From assembly GCF_029624125.1 (NCBI RefSeq), contig NZ_JARSBN010000010.1, positions 44,194 to 108,193 on the forward strand: DNA of 64,000 bases. Direction: 5' to 3'. Positions 1-9,327 of this stretch are shown here, piece after piece; the stretch's first letter is position 1; the number at the start of each line of letters is the position of its first letter. The stretch comes from Winogradskyella marincola (lineage in GTDB: Bacteria; Bacteroidota; Bacteroidia; Flavobacteriales; Flavobacteriaceae). Both the position numbers and the translations under genes were made by a program. Below the pieces are notes generated by a model. That model had not been told where the DNA came from. It saw only the letters and a program-made list of their open reading frames with translations, and did not search any database.

Positions 1-617
1 TAAAGAAAAAGCCAGTAATAATGCGTCGAGTACAGTATTTAGAAAACGCTTTAAAGAATTCTAAAAGTGAAGACAACAGAGCTTATGCAGATGCAGTATT
101 ATTGTTCTCTTTATTTATAGAGCATGTATCTCTATTCTCTCAGTTCCTTATTATCATGGCTTTCAATAAGCATAAGAATGTCTTAAAAGGTGTTTCTAAC
201 GTAGTAGAAGCAACATCAAAAGAAGAGCAAATCCATGGTGATTTTGGTATAGATATCATTAAGATTATTAAAAATGAAAACCCAGAATGGTTTGATGATA
301 ACTACAATGCAACTGTGCAAGACATGTGTAGAGAAGCTTTTGATGCAGAAAGTAAAATTGTAGACTGGATTTTTGAAAAAGGAGAAATAGACTTTTTACC
401 AAAGGCTGTTGTAAACGAATTCCTTAAAGATAGATTCAATAGATCTCTAACAAGTATTGGAATAGATTCAATTTTTGATACAGACGAAAAACTATTAGCT
501 GAGACAGAGTGGTTTGATGATGAAATTATCGGAACCAAACATGGTGATTTCTTCGTGAAGCGATCAATCAACTACAGCAAAAGAACCCAAAGTATAACCA
601 GTGATGACCTTTTTTAA
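1..617 (+). CDS. nrdB: Ribonucleotide reductase class I small subunit (beta), C-terminal part; 5' end outside window
   Basis: The reading frame is open from the first base, so this is the C-terminal portion of a longer protein; the ATG at 21 is internal. The beta subunit holds the dimetal centre that starts radical chemistry for dNTP synthesis. A helix with EHVSLF and a later EEQIHG supply the Glu and Glu/His metal ligands expected of the ferritin-like fold. The acidic tail ending DDLF is the sort of peptide that docks on the alpha subunit. The stop lies two bases before nrdA, so the two are co-transcribed and probably translationally coupled. The region that would show a tyrosyl radical site or an N-terminal ATP-cone is not in the window. 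Confidence 0.93.
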   Translation, partial: KKKPVIMRRVQYLENALKNSKSEDNRAYADAVLLFSLFIEHVSLFSQFLIIMAFNKHKNVLKGVSNVVEATSKEEQIHGDFGIDIIKIIKNENPEWFDDNYNATVQDMCREAFDAESKIVDWIFEKGEIDFLPKAVVNEFLKDRFNRSLTSIGIDSIFDTDEKLLAETEWFDDEIIGTKHGDFFVKRSINYSKRTQSITSDDLF

Positions 618-619
618 AA

Positions 620-2407
620 ATGATAGAACAAAACCAGATTAGTGGCTTAAATAGCACAGAGAATAAAACAGAAAACGAATTAATAAATGCAAGAAAAAAG
701 TCGTTACAGCAAATAAAGACTAAAACCGATGGTGATTTTAGTTGGTTAACAGACCATAGTCGTAAATTTTTAGCTTCGGGTTACTTAACAGAAGGCTTTT
801 CGGCAGAACAACGCATTAAAGAAATAGCAGATAGAGCAGAGCATATATTAGGTATTCCAGGTTATGCGGACAAGTTTTATAATTACATGTCCTTAGGGTA
901 TTATTCATTATCCTCTCCTGTATGGTCAAACTTTGGAAAAGAAAGAGGTCTTCCAATATCTTGTTTTGGCTCGCATGTAGATGATGATATGGGTAACATA
1001 CTTTATACCCAATCAGAAGTAGGTATGATGTCTAAACTTGGAGGTGGTACTTCAGGTTACTTTGGAAAAATAAGACATCGAGGTGCTGCTGTAAAAAATA
1101 ACGGTCAGGCTTCAGGAGCTGTACATATTATGCAGTTGTTTGAGTCTATGGTAGATGTAGTAAGCCAAGGTTCTGTTCGTCGTGGACGTTTCTCTCCTTA
1201 CTTACCAATAGATCATCCAGACATTATGGAGTTCTTAGAGATAGGAACAGAAGGAAACCCAATCCAAGAGTTAACACACGGTGTTACTGTTACTAACGAT
1301 TGGATGCAAGAAATGATTGATGGTGATGTAGAAAAACGTACAGTTTGGGCAAAAGTATTACAAAGAAGAGGCGAAATGGGTTATCCATACATTTTCTTTA
1401 CAGATAATGCCAACAATGGTGCAGCAGATGTATACCAAGACAAAAAGTTACCAATCTATGCAAGTAACCTATGTACTGAGATTATGTTGCCATCTAATGA
1501 TGACTGGTCTTTTGTATGCTGTTTATCTTCATTAAACGTATTACACTACGAAGATTGGAAAGATACAGATGCTGTAGAAACAATGATTTATTTCTTAGAT
1601 GCTATTATTACTGAATTTACAGAGAAATTAGAGCGTTATAAGAATTCTCCAAGCAAAGATGATCAGCAAACATTCCTATTTATGGAGCGTGCTTATAACT
1701 TTGCAAAAGATAACAGAGCATTAGGTTTAGGTGTTTTAGGATGGCATTCTTTACTTCAGTCTAAGATGTTAGCATTCAATAGTCAGGAGGCATTTAATTT
1801 AAATAGTGAGATCTTTAAAGTTATAAAAGAGAAATCTTACAAAGCATCTGAAGAATTAGCAGCTCAGTTTGGAGAGCCAGCAGTTTTAAAAGGCTATGGT
1901 AGAAGAAATACAACCTTAAACGCAGTAGCACCAACAACGTCTTCTGCATTTATTTTAGGACAAGTATCTCAAGGTATTGAACCAATTTGGTCTAACATCT
2001 ATGTAAAAGATATTGCAAAGATTAAGACAACGATTAAGAATCCATATTTAGAAGCATTTTTAGAGTCTAAAGGTCAAAATACGACTGAAGTATGGAGAAG
2101 TATTAGAGATTACGATGGTTCTGTGCAGCACTTAGATTTTATGACTGAGGAAGAAAAAGATGTCTTCAAAACCTATTCTGAAATCGATCAGATGGATATC
2201 ATTTACCAAGCGGCAAACAGACAAAATCACATTGATCAAGGTCAGTCGGTAAATATCATAGTACATCCAGATATGTCTGTAAAAGAGATTAATAAAATCC
2301 ACGTTACAGCATGGAAACTAGGTTTAAAGTCATTATACTATCAGCATAGTATGAATGCAGCACAAAAGTTTAAACAAAAGAAAGAATGTGCAAGTTGTGA
2401 AGCTTAG
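620..2407 (+). CDS. nrdA: Ribonucleoside-diphosphate reductase class I large subunit (alpha), short form without ATP-cone
   Basis: Catalytic subunit that reduces ribonucleotides to deoxyribonucleotides, 595 residues. Active-site residues are recognisable: Cys115 (ISCFGS), the Asn283-Cys285-Glu287 trio (NLCTE), a second redox Cys at about 300-301 (FVCC), the Tyr573-Tyr574 radical-transfer pair and a C-terminal CASC pair (590/593) for re-reduction. The protein starts directly in the alpha-specific helical domain; the roughly 90-residue N-terminal ATP-cone of E. coli-type NrdA is absent. In studied Flavobacteriia (Leeuwenhoekiella blandensis, Flavobacterium johnsoniae) this goes with an ATP-cone on NrdB and a manganese cofactor; that part is inference here. 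It lies 2 bp after nrdB and is followed by a clear terminator. Confidence 0.96.
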   Translation: MIEQNQISGLNSTENKTENELINARKKSLQQIKTKTDGDFSWLTDHSRKFLASGYLTEGFSAEQRIKEIADRAEHILGIPGYADKFYNYMSLGYYSLSSPVWSNFGKERGLPISCFGSHVDDDMGNILYTQSEVGMMSKLGGGTSGYFGKIRHRGAAVKNNGQASGAVHIMQLFESMVDVVSQGSVRRGRFSPYLPIDHPDIMEFLEIGTEGNPIQELTHGVTVTNDWMQEMIDGDVEKRTVWAKVLQRRGEMGYPYIFFTDNANNGAADVYQDKKLPIYASNLCTEIMLPSNDDWSFVCCLSSLNVLHYEDWKDTDAVETMIYFLDAIITEFTEKLERYKNSPSKDDQQTFLFMERAYNFAKDNRALGLGVLGWHSLLQSKMLAFNSQEAFNLNSEIFKVIKEKSYKASEELAAQFGEPAVLKGYGRRNTTLNAVAPTTSSAFILGQVSQGIEPIWSNIYVKDIAKIKTTIKNPYLEAFLESKGQNTTEVWRSIRDYDGSVQHLDFMTEEEKDVFKTYSEIDQMDIIYQAANRQNHIDQGQSVNIIVHPDMSVKEINKIHVTAWKLGLKSLYYQHSMNAAQKFKQKKECASCEA

Positions 2408-2434
2408 GTTTCTAAACTAAACACTTTATATCAT

Positions 2435-2466
2435 AAAAAAACCCGATTTTATAATCGGGTTTTTTT
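2435..2466. terminator. Bidirectional intrinsic terminator between nrdA and the carboxylase operon
   Basis: Arms of about 13 bp (seven A, then CCCGATT; AATCGGG, then seven T) surround a short AT loop and end in a T-run on both strands. It sits between the converging nrdA (+) and acyl-CoA carboxylase beta (-) genes and can serve both. Confidence 0.9.
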
Positions 2467-2482
2467 GTTTGTATTGTAAAAA

Positions 2483-4024
2483 CTACAAAGGAATATTCCC
2501 ATGTTTTCGGTTAGGTTTGTTAACCTCCTTGTTTTCTAGCATACTAAAAGCCTTTATTAGTTTGCGTCTTGTATTTTGTGGCAATATAACCTCATCTACA
2601 TAACCACGTTCTGCAGCACTATACGGGTTTGCAAAAAGTTCAGCATATTCAGCTTCCTTTTCTTTCCATTTAGCTTCAGGATCATCAGCAGCTGAAATTT
2701 CACGTTTAAAAATAATTTCTGCAGCACCTTTTGCTCCCATAACAGCAATTTCAGCATTTGGCCACGCAAAATTCATATCAGCACCAATGTGTTTAGAATT
2801 CATTACATCATAGGCTCCTCCATAAGCTTTACGCGTAATTACAGTAACTCTCGGTACAGTTGCTTCACTAAATGCGTATAATAATTTAGCTCCGTGTACA
2901 ATAATGCCATTCCATTCTTGGTCAGTTCCTGGTAAAAATCCAGGTACATCCTCTAGTACTAACAATGGAATATTAAAAGCATCACAAAAACGCACAAATC
3001 TTGCTGCTTTTTTAGAGCTATTTACATCTAATACACCAGCTAAAAACATAGGTTGGTTAGCAACAATACCAATTGATTTTCCGCCAAGTCTGGCAAAGCC
3101 TACAATGATATTTTCAGCGTGGTCTTTATGAATTTCGTAAAACGAATCTTCATCAATAATACCATTAATAACACCATGCATATCGTATGGTTTATTAGGA
3201 TTATCAGGTACTACATCTATTAAGGTTTCTCTTACTTCATCTTTTAATTCAAAGTGTAAGTCTTGTGGTTTTTCTTTATTGCTCTGAGGCAAATAACTTA
3301 GTAGTTTCTTAATGTCTTCAAGGCACTCAACATCGTTTAATGAGGTTTTATGTGCTACACCAGACTTTGTAGAGTGTACACTGGCACCACCAAGTTCTTC
3401 GCTGGTGACTTCTTCGTTAGTTACAGTTTTAACAACATTTGGTCCTGTTACAAACATATAACTAGTGTCTTGTACCATGATAGTAAAATCGGTCATAGCA
3501 GGCGAATACACTGCACCACCAGCACAAGGACCCATTATAGCTGAAATTTGAGGAATTACTCCTGATGCTTGTACATTTCGGTAAAAAATATCTGCATAAC
3601 CACCTAGAGAGCGTACTCCTTCTTGAATACGTGCTCCACCAGAATCGTTAAGACCTATTATTGGCGCACCAACATTAACAGCCATATCCATGATTTTGCA
3701 GATTTTTTCGGCATGAGTTTCTGAAAGGGAACCTCCAAAAACTGTAAAATCTTGAGCAAAAACATAGATTAGTCGACCTTCTACAGTACCATAACCAGTA
3801 ACAACACCATCACCATAAAACTTTTGGTCTTCCATACCAAAGTCTTTAGTTCTATGTGTCACTAAAGCACCTATTTCTTCAAAAGAACCTTCGTCTAACA
3901 GATAAAGAATACGTTCTCTTGCTGTTAGTTTTTTCTTTTGATGTTGCTTATCTATTCGTTTTTGACCTCCACCTAATTTAGATAAGGCCATTTTTTCATT
4001 AAGTGTTTTTATTTTAGAACTCAT
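2483..4024 (-). CDS. Acyl-CoA carboxylase, carboxyltransferase (beta) subunit, PccB-like
   Basis: A 513-residue carboxyltransferase of the propionyl-/methylcrotonyl-CoA carboxylase family, which moves CO2 from carboxybiotin to an acyl-CoA in the cytoplasm. Two crotonase-like halves are present. The N-half has [11 protein letters not shown] (about 126-136) and [16 protein letters not shown] (165-180), a glycine-rich oxyanion region typical of PccB; the C-half has the [10 protein letters not shown] stretch. Length is normal for the family. It is the last gene of the BCCP, biotin carboxylase, carboxyltransferase operon, 6 bp after the carboxylase. Propionyl-CoA is the likeliest substrate, but acyl specificity cannot be decided by reading. 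Confidence 0.93.
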   Translation of the reverse strand: MSSKIKTLNEKMALSKLGGGQKRIDKQHQKKKLTARERILYLLDEGSFEEIGALVTHRTKDFGMEDQKFYGDGVVTGYGTVEGRLIYVFAQDFTVFGGSLSETHAEKICKIMDMAVNVGAPIIGLNDSGGARIQEGVRSLGGYADIFYRNVQASGVIPQISAIMGPCAGGAVYSPAMTDFTIMVQDTSYMFVTGPNVVKTVTNEEVTSEELGGASVHSTKSGVAHKTSLNDVECLEDIKKLLSYLPQSNKEKPQDLHFELKDEVRETLIDVVPDNPNKPYDMHGVINGIIDEDSFYEIHKDHAENIIVGFARLGGKSIGIVANQPMFLAGVLDVNSSKKAARFVRFCDAFNIPLLVLEDVPGFLPGTDQEWNGIIVHGAKLLYAFSEATVPRVTVITRKAYGGAYDVMNSKHIGADMNFAWPNAEIAVMGAKGAAEIIFKREISAADDPEAKWKEKEAEYAELFANPYSAAERGYVDEVILPQNTRRKLIKAFSMLENKEVNKPNRKHGNIPL

Positions 4025-4030
4025 AGTATC

Positions 4031-5470
4031 TTAATTAGGTAGTCTTAACAATTTTTGATCTTCTAAATATTGCTTTAATGCTAATTGTGCAGCAATCTCA
4101 GCTTCAGTTTTGTGTTGCGCTTCTAGCAGGCTAGGTGAGTAGTACTTTTTTACAAAGTGTGTGTCAAAGTTACCACTTCTAAAAGCTTCGTGTTCACAAA
4201 CAAAACGCCCAAAAGGTAATGTTGTTTGTACACCTTTTACATGATAGTTATCTATAGCTTCTATCATAAGTTCTATGGCTTCTGCACGTGTTTTGCCATA
4301 AGTGATGAGTTTTGATAGCATGGGATCGTAATAGATTGGTACATCCATACCTTCTTCAAAACCATTATCTACTCTAATATTATTTCCGACAGGTAATTGG
4401 TACACTTCTAAGTTACCAACACTTGGTAAGAAATCGTTCATTGGGTCTTCTGCATACACACGAAGTTCTAAGGCATGACCATTAATTTTAAGGTCTTCTT
4501 GCTTAAGTGGTAAAACCTCACCACGAGCTACTTTAATTTGAAGTTCTACTAAATCTACACCAGCAATCCACTCTGAAACAGGATGCTCTACTTGTAGTCT
4601 GGTATTCATTTCAAGGAAATAGAAATTATGATCAGCATCTAAAAGAAACTCAACCGTACCAGCACCAACATAATCGCAAGCACGAGCCACATTAATAGCT
4701 GCTTGTCCCATTTTTTCTCTTAACTCTGGAGAAAGCACTGCAGAAGGAGCTTCTTCAACAACTTTTTGATGACGTCTTTGCACAGAACATTCGCGCTCAA
4801 AAACATGAACTATGTTTCCGTGCGTATCTGCCATTACTTGTATTTCGATGTGTCTGGGTGAAGCCACATACTTTTCTACAAAAACAGAGCCATCACCAAA
4901 TGCTGAAGTAGCTTCGCTAATAGCACGTTTCATTTGGCTTTCAACATCAGCTTCTTTTTCAACAACACGCATACCTTTTCCGCCACCACCTGCAGCAGCT
5001 TTTATTAAGATAGGTAAGCCTATGCGTTGTGCAATTTCAACCGCTTCTTTTGGGTCTGTAACAGCATGATCTACACCTGGAACCATTGGGATATCGTAGT
5101 CTTTAACGGCATCTTTAGCCGCTAATTTGTCTCCCATCATTTTTATGGCTTTAGAACGTGGTCCTATAAAAATAACATCATTTTTTTCGCATAATTCAGC
5201 AAAATCAGCATTTTCACTTAAAAATCCGTATCCAGGATGAATACCATCAACATTAAGTGACTTAGCCACTTCGATAATTTTATCTCCTTTAAGGTACGAT
5301 TGATTAGAAGGTGCTGGACCAATGCAAACGGCTTCGTCTGCAAATTTAACGTGTGGTGCATTTCTATCAGCTTCAGAGAATACTGCAACTGTTTTTATTC
5401 CCATTTTTTTTGCAGTTCGCATAACACGAATTGCAATTTCGCCACGATTGGCAACTAATATTTTTTTCAT
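4031..5470 (-). CDS. accC: Biotin carboxylase subunit of acyl-CoA carboxylase
   Basis: ATP-dependent carboxylation of biotin on the partner carrier protein; 479 residues. It starts with the biotin-carboxylase N-domain (ILVANRGEIAIRV) and has the glycine-rich ATP-grasp loop AAAGGGGKGM at about 158-167, FLEMNTRLQVEHP (metal and bicarbonate site) and the expected C-terminal domain. There is no fused biotinyl domain; the carrier is the separate gene 2 bp upstream. Together the three genes form a split-type PCC/ACC operon. It could serve a dedicated propionyl-CoA carboxylase or a broader acyl-CoA carboxylase. Assignment to the biotin carboxylase family is firm. Confidence 0.94.
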   Translation of the reverse strand: MKKILVANRGEIAIRVMRTAKKMGIKTVAVFSEADRNAPHVKFADEAVCIGPAPSNQSYLKGDKIIEVAKSLNVDGIHPGYGFLSENADFAELCEKNDVIFIGPRSKAIKMMGDKLAAKDAVKDYDIPMVPGVDHAVTDPKEAVEIAQRIGLPILIKAAAGGGGKGMRVVEKEADVESQMKRAISEATSAFGDGSVFVEKYVASPRHIEIQVMADTHGNIVHVFERECSVQRRHQKVVEEAPSAVLSPELREKMGQAAINVARACDYVGAGTVEFLLDADHNFYFLEMNTRLQVEHPVSEWIAGVDLVELQIKVARGEVLPLKQEDLKINGHALELRVYAEDPMNDFLPSVGNLEVYQLPVGNNIRVDNGFEEGMDVPIYYDPMLSKLITYGKTRAEAIELMIEAIDNYHVKGVQTTLPFGRFVCEHEAFRSGNFDTHFVKKYYSPSLLEAQHKTEAEIAAQLALKQYLEDQKLLRLPN

Positions 5471-5471
5471 T

Positions 5472-5948
5472 TTATTCGAATTCGATTAAAAGTGCATTTT
5501 TTTCAACAGTATTTCCCTGGCTAACAGCAATAGATTTTATAACACCATCTCTTGGAGAGTTAATGACGTTTTCCATCTTCATAGCTTCAAGAATTAATAA
5601 CGGATCATTCTCTTTAACTTCTTGCCCTTCTTCAATATTAATTTCTAAGATTAAGCCAGGCATTGGTGCTTTGATATCGTTGACTTGCTTTGCAGCACCA
5701 ATTTCAAAACCTAATGCAGCAATTTGCTGATCTAAAGTATCGTTGAGTACAACATTGTAAGTATTGTTGTTTACCTTAACACTATAGGTTTTCTTGTTAT
5801 AATCGGAGTTAAGAATTGTAGCTTTTACAGATTCGTTGTTTTGAATAATATGATACTCGTTTGTTGAGGTCTCAACAGCATCAAGTTGGTTTACTGCTTC
5901 TTGGGTTACTTCAAACTCAAAAGAAGCATTAACTTTTGCTTTATACAT
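5472..5948 (-). CDS. Biotin carboxyl carrier subunit (biotin/lipoyl-attachment domain)
   Basis: A 158-residue biotin carrier for the two enzymes encoded downstream. The C-terminal about 70 residues form a biotinyl domain with the signature EAMKMEN; Lys124 is the biotinylated residue. The N-terminal half is a small beta-rich region similar to that of PCC/oxaloacetate-decarboxylase-type carriers. It is the first gene of the operon and lies 2 bp before the carboxylase gene, so expression of carrier and carboxylase is likely coupled. No clear TAnnTTTG promoter could be picked in the 126 bp upstream. Confidence 0.93.
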   Translation of the reverse strand: MYKAKVNASFEFEVTQEAVNQLDAVETSTNEYHIIQNNESVKATILNSDYNKKTYSVKVNNNTYNVVLNDTLDQQIAALGFEIGAAKQVNDIKAPMPGLILEINIEEGQEVKENDPLLILEAMKMENVINSPRDGVIKSIAVSQGNTVEKNALLIEFE

Positions 5949-6074
5949 ATTTAGAGGTTTATTAAACTTTGACTAAGTTAATTTTAATTGGACTTCTAAA
6001 ATATGAAATAAATCAGGTTTACTAAAAGACTTTAAGGTATTATAACATTTTAAGATGTTATGAAAAGATAATAC

Positions 6075-6752
6075 TTAATCAGTTTTGAATGTGGAATTAT
6101 CTTGATGTCGACGAATAGCTTTTTTTGATAGGATTATGCCAATGATTAAGGACACAAAAGCACCAATTGAAATTCCTGGAATAAACCCTATAAATAAGAA
6201 GAAATCATAGGCTCCATGAAACAATACAGCTAAAAATAGCCCAATTATATTGAGCTTAACTCTATTGTTTGAAAACTTAGCTAAACCCATAAAATAGCCC
6301 ATTAAAACTCCAAATGTAGCGTGCGCAGGCACAGCAGTAAAAGCTCTAAGAATAGCAGTACCATAACCACCTTGTATAACGTAGAGTATATTTTCTGTAC
6401 AGGCAAAACCCATTGATACCATTACGGCATATATGATGCCGTCGTAGGGCTCGTTAAAGGCTTTTTTGGGTTGAGCAAAATACTTAACAATGACGTATTT
6501 ACTAAATTCTTCTGATAATGCTACAACTACAAATGCTTGAATAAATTGTTGCCAAATACTGTACTCGTCTGTGATAGGAAGAAATCGTCCTGTAAAAATA
6601 TAAAGGATAGTTACAATAATAATGCTAACTATTGCACCAAATAGAAAATTAGCAATTAAAAGACCAACCGGTTCTTTTTCATATTTATCATGAAAATAAA
6701 TGTAGATTATTATTGTGAATATAGGTGCTACAGCACAAAGAATTAAGTTCAT
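6075..6752 (-). CDS. PrsW-family intramembrane protease
   Basis: A 225-residue polytopic protein with about six to seven hydrophobic segments. It carries the family's glutamate/histidine motifs: EEFSK (81-85), a Glu in FACTEN (120), His144 in PAHATFG and His179 in LFHGAYD. PrsW proteases cut membrane proteins such as anti-sigma factors in Bacillus; the substrate here is unknown. Its start overlaps the end of the NUDIX gene by 4 bp, so the two are translationally coupled. The family call is good; the physiological role is not shown by the sequence. Confidence 0.85.
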   Translation of the reverse strand: MNLILCAVAPIFTIIIYIYFHDKYEKEPVGLLIANFLFGAIVSIIIVTILYIFTGRFLPITDEYSIWQQFIQAFVVVALSEEFSKYVIVKYFAQPKKAFNEPYDGIIYAVMVSMGFACTENILYVIQGGYGTAILRAFTAVPAHATFGVLMGYFMGLAKFSNNRVKLNIIGLFLAVLFHGAYDFFLFIGFIPGISIGAFVSLIIGIILSKKAIRRHQDNSTFKTD

Positions 6753-7306
6753 AGTTCTAGTTGGGCTTTTATTGCATCTAAGATAAAATTATAATAAGAC
6801 TTGTTGGTTGGTATAAAGTGATTGTTTGTTTCACTGTTGGCTAACAATTCTTCAAACGCTTTAAAAGTTACTAGTTTTATAGCTTCAACTTCTTCGTCTT
6901 GAGGTGTTAAATCTTCGATGTTTGCTGTAAGTTCAGCAATATATACCTGATGAAATTCATTGTCTTGAATAGTTCCGTTAGCATAAGAACTTTCATAAAG
7001 CTTAGTGCCAATTTTAGTTAAGTCTTTAGCTTCTAAGGCAAAACCAAGCTCTTCTTTGGTTTCTCTAATGGCAGCTTGAGTAAACGATTCGCCAGCATCA
7101 ATATGTCCTGCTGCAGAAACATCCCAAAGCAGTGGATGAATAGATTTTTTATGAGACCGTTGTTGTAAAAGAATTTCGCCTTTTTTGGTATAAAGCCACA
7201 GGTGAATAGTGTTATGGTACCAACCGTTTTTATGCGCTTCAGATTTAAGTGCTGTTTTACCAGTTGGTTCTCCTGTTGGAGTGACTATATCAATATATTC
7301 GTCCAT
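6749..7306 (-). CDS. NUDIX hydrolase (YfcD/isopentenyl-isomerase-like)
   Basis: A 185-residue NUDIX protein. The full Nudix box lies at about 67-89 (GHIDAGESF then RETKEELGF) with the essential RExxEExG pattern. The N-terminal TGKT and HLWLY/LLQQRS stretches resemble the YfcD branch that is related to type 1 isopentenyl-diphosphate isomerase, but the isomerase-specific Cys/Glu pair was not identified, so hydrolysis of a nucleoside or phospho-derivative is more likely. It overlaps the PrsW-like gene by 4 bp. A palindromic repeat separates it from the M42 peptidase gene upstream. Confidence 0.88.
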   Translation of the reverse strand: MDEYIDIVTPTGEPTGKTALKSEAHKNGWYHNTIHLWLYTKKGEILLQQRSHKKSIHPLLWDVSAAGHIDAGESFTQAAIRETKEELGFALEAKDLTKIGTKLYESSYANGTIQDNEFHQVYIAELTANIEDLTPQDEEVEAIKLVTFKAFEELLANSETNNHFIPTNKSYYNFILDAIKAQLEL

Positions 7307-7316
7307 ATAAAAAATG

Positions 7317-7415
7317 AAGACGGTCTGAAAAAAAATATAATTGTCATTCTGAATTAATTTTCAGAATCTGAAACGAGTTCAGATAGACAACACAAAAGGC
7401 TTTTCAGACCGTCTT
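7317..7415. repeat. REP-like composite palindrome in the intergenic space
   Basis: An exact 15-bp inverted repeat (AAGACGGTCTGAAAA at 7317-7331 and its complement at 7401-7415) encloses an inner stem TTGTC/GACAA and two small hairpins built from ATTCTGA/TCAGAAT and TCTGAA/TTCAGA. The whole 99 bp can fold as a branched structure. Its core resembles a short intergenic repeat (TGTCATTCTGAA..TTTCAGAATCT) that I recall from many flavobacterial genomes. It could also end transcription of the M42 gene. Confidence 0.7.
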
Positions 7416-7419
7416 TTAA

Positions 7420-8508
7420 TTATTTAAAATAACTAAACGTTTCTCCGTCTTCAATCTTTAGAAGCGTTTCGTAAATAAGCTTTATCACGTTTTCAACATC
7501 GTCTTTATGAACCATTTCTACAGTGGTATGCATATAGCGTAATGGTAAAGAGATTAGGGCAGAAGCTACACCACCATTGCTATATGCAAAGGCATCTGTG
7601 TCTGTACCTGTAGCTCTAGATAATGCTGCACGTTGAAAAGGAATTTTCTTTTCTTCAGCTGTATCTGTTATTAAATCTCTAAGCTTTTGTTGCACAGCAG
7701 GAGCATAAGCAACAACAGGACCATCCCCAATTTTTGCTAAACCTTGTTTTTTAGGGTCTATCATAGGTGTTGTAGTATCGTGGGTTACGTCTGTAACAAT
7801 AGCAACATCTGGCTTAATAGTTTGTGTAATCATTTCAGCACCACGCAATCCTATTTCTTCTTGTACAGAATTTGTGATGTACAGCCCGAATGGTAATTTA
7901 TTTTTGTTTTCGTGAAGTAGTCGAGCTACTTCAGCAATCATAAAACCTCCCATTCTGTTGTCTAGTGCTCTACAAACAAATTTGTCGTTATTTAAGATGT
8001 GGAATTCATCAGGATACGTAATAACACAACCTACATGAACACCCATTTTTTCAACCTCTTCTTTATCTGCAGCACCTATATCTATGCAAATGTTGTCTGG
8101 TTTTGGCGCTTCTTCTTTGGCTCTGTTTCTGGTATGTATTGCTGGCCAACCAAAAACACCTTTTACAATGCCGTTTTTGGTATGGATATTAACCACTTTA
8201 CTAGGAGCTATTTGATGATCGCTACCTCCATTTCTTATCACATACAACAAACCATTATCAGAGATGTAGTTAACGTACCAAGAAATTTCATCAGCATGTC
8301 CTTCTATAACAACTTTGTATTTAGCTTTTGGGTTTATTACTGCAACAGCAGTTCCGTAAGTGTCTGTAATAAATTCATCTACATACGGTTTTAGGTAATC
8401 CATCCATATTTTTTGCCCTTCCCATTCATAACCTGTAGGCGAGGCATTATTTAAATATTTTTCTAAAAAGTCCATAGACTTTTTATTGAGTAATTGCTTT
8501 TTAGCCAT
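7420..8508 (-). CDS. M42-family metallopeptidase (glutamyl aminopeptidase/FrvX type)
   Basis: A 362-residue dinuclear metal aminopeptidase of the M42 family, cytoplasmic (no signal peptide). Predicted metal ligands are in place: His71 (EGHADE), Asp183 (ALDNRMGG), Glu218 with general base Glu217 (QEEIGLRG), Asp240 (VTDVTHD) and His327 (RYMHTT). Length agrees with the family, which forms large tetrahedral complexes and trims peptides. It is monocistronic in appearance: a composite palindrome follows it and the divergent DUF4294 gene starts about 120 bp upstream. Confidence 0.93.
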   Translation of the reverse strand: MAKKQLLNKKSMDFLEKYLNNASPTGYEWEGQKIWMDYLKPYVDEFITDTYGTAVAVINPKAKYKVVIEGHADEISWYVNYISDNGLLYVIRNGGSDHQIAPSKVVNIHTKNGIVKGVFGWPAIHTRNRAKEEAPKPDNICIDIGAADKEEVEKMGVHVGCVITYPDEFHILNNDKFVCRALDNRMGGFMIAEVARLLHENKNKLPFGLYITNSVQEEIGLRGAEMITQTIKPDVAIVTDVTHDTTTPMIDPKKQGLAKIGDGPVVAYAPAVQQKLRDLITDTAEEKKIPFQRAALSRATGTDTDAFAYSNGGVASALISLPLRYMHTTVEMVHKDDVENVIKLIYETLLKIEDGETFSYFK

Positions 8509-8631
8509 TCGTAAAAATTTTTCTTAAAAATAATAATATTAATATGATTTTAGGGTTAAGGAAGTAATAATTGTTAATTTTGAATTCTCTGAAATTTGTG
8601 GTTTGGAACAGTTTTAGATATCAATTTCAAT

Positions 8632-9324
8632 ATGAAGTATATAACTTACATAATGTTGCTGTTTTCAGCTTTAGTTTTTGCTCAGGAAGATCCTGTGGAG
8701 CAAGATTCTACAGCGGTACATTATATGATTATTGAAGGAGATTCTATTCCTGTAACCGAAGTAGAGTTAGATGAAGTGTTAATGCTTCCTAATCTTAGTT
8801 TTGAAGACAGAAAAGCACGCATTAGATATATTGTTTTAAGACGAAAAACTCTAAAGGTTTTTCCGTATGCTAAATTAGCAGCAGAACGTTTAGAAACCTT
8901 ACAAAAACGCTTAGATCTGTTAGAGCGAAAACGCGATAGAAAAAAGTATGCAAAGGTTATACAGAGGTATATTGAAGATGAGTTTTCGGCAGAATTAAAA
9001 AAGCTAACAAAAACTGAAGGTCAAATACTAGTAAAGCTTATACATAGACAAACAGGAAAAACAACTTTTGATCTTATTAAGGAACTGCGGAATGGTTGGC
9101 GTGCCTTTTGGTTTAATAGTACGGCAAAATTATTTAATATTTCTTTGAAAAAAGAGTTTGATCCTTTGGCCGTAGAAGAAGACTATTTAATTGAAGATAT
9201 TTTACAGCGCGCTTTTCAAAATGGCATATTAGAAAAACAAGAACCAGCATTTGAAATAGACTATTATGCCTGTGTAAATAAATGGTCTAAACCCAAAAAG
9301 AAATCATCTAACAAATCTGAATAG
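8632..9324 (+). CDS. DUF4294 secreted protein
   Basis: A 230-residue exported protein of the Bacteroidota family DUF4294, function unknown. The frame can be extended upstream to 8596, but the ATG at 8632 directly begins a good signal peptide (MKYITYIMLLFSALVFAQ, cut before Q/E), so I use that start. The mature part has an acidic N-terminal region and a long charged helical centre (KRLDLLERKRDRKKYAK), then a conserved block rich in aromatic residues (NGWRAFWFNSTAKLF). The Lys-rich end reads KPKKKSSNKSE. The stop is 3 bp before the TrhA-like gene, so the two probably share a transcript. Confidence 0.85.
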   Translation: MKYITYIMLLFSALVFAQEDPVEQDSTAVHYMIIEGDSIPVTEVELDEVLMLPNLSFEDRKARIRYIVLRRKTLKVFPYAKLAAERLETLQKRLDLLERKRDRKKYAKVIQRYIEDEFSAELKKLTKTEGQILVKLIHRQTGKTTFDLIKELRNGWRAFWFNSTAKLFNISLKKEFDPLAVEEDYLIEDILQRAFQNGILEKQEPAFEIDYYACVNKWSKPKKKSSNKSE

Positions 9325-9327
9325 CAC

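Noticed and set aside
6042..6061. ATAACAT/ATGTTAT hairpin downstream of the PrsW-like gene
   Set aside because: Only 7-bp AT arms and no T-run on the relevant strand; not a convincing terminator.
7999..8394. 131-aa open frame on the plus strand inside the M42 peptidase gene
   Set aside because: Antisense to conserved metal-ligand codons; aromatic and Ile-rich, typical of a shadow frame.
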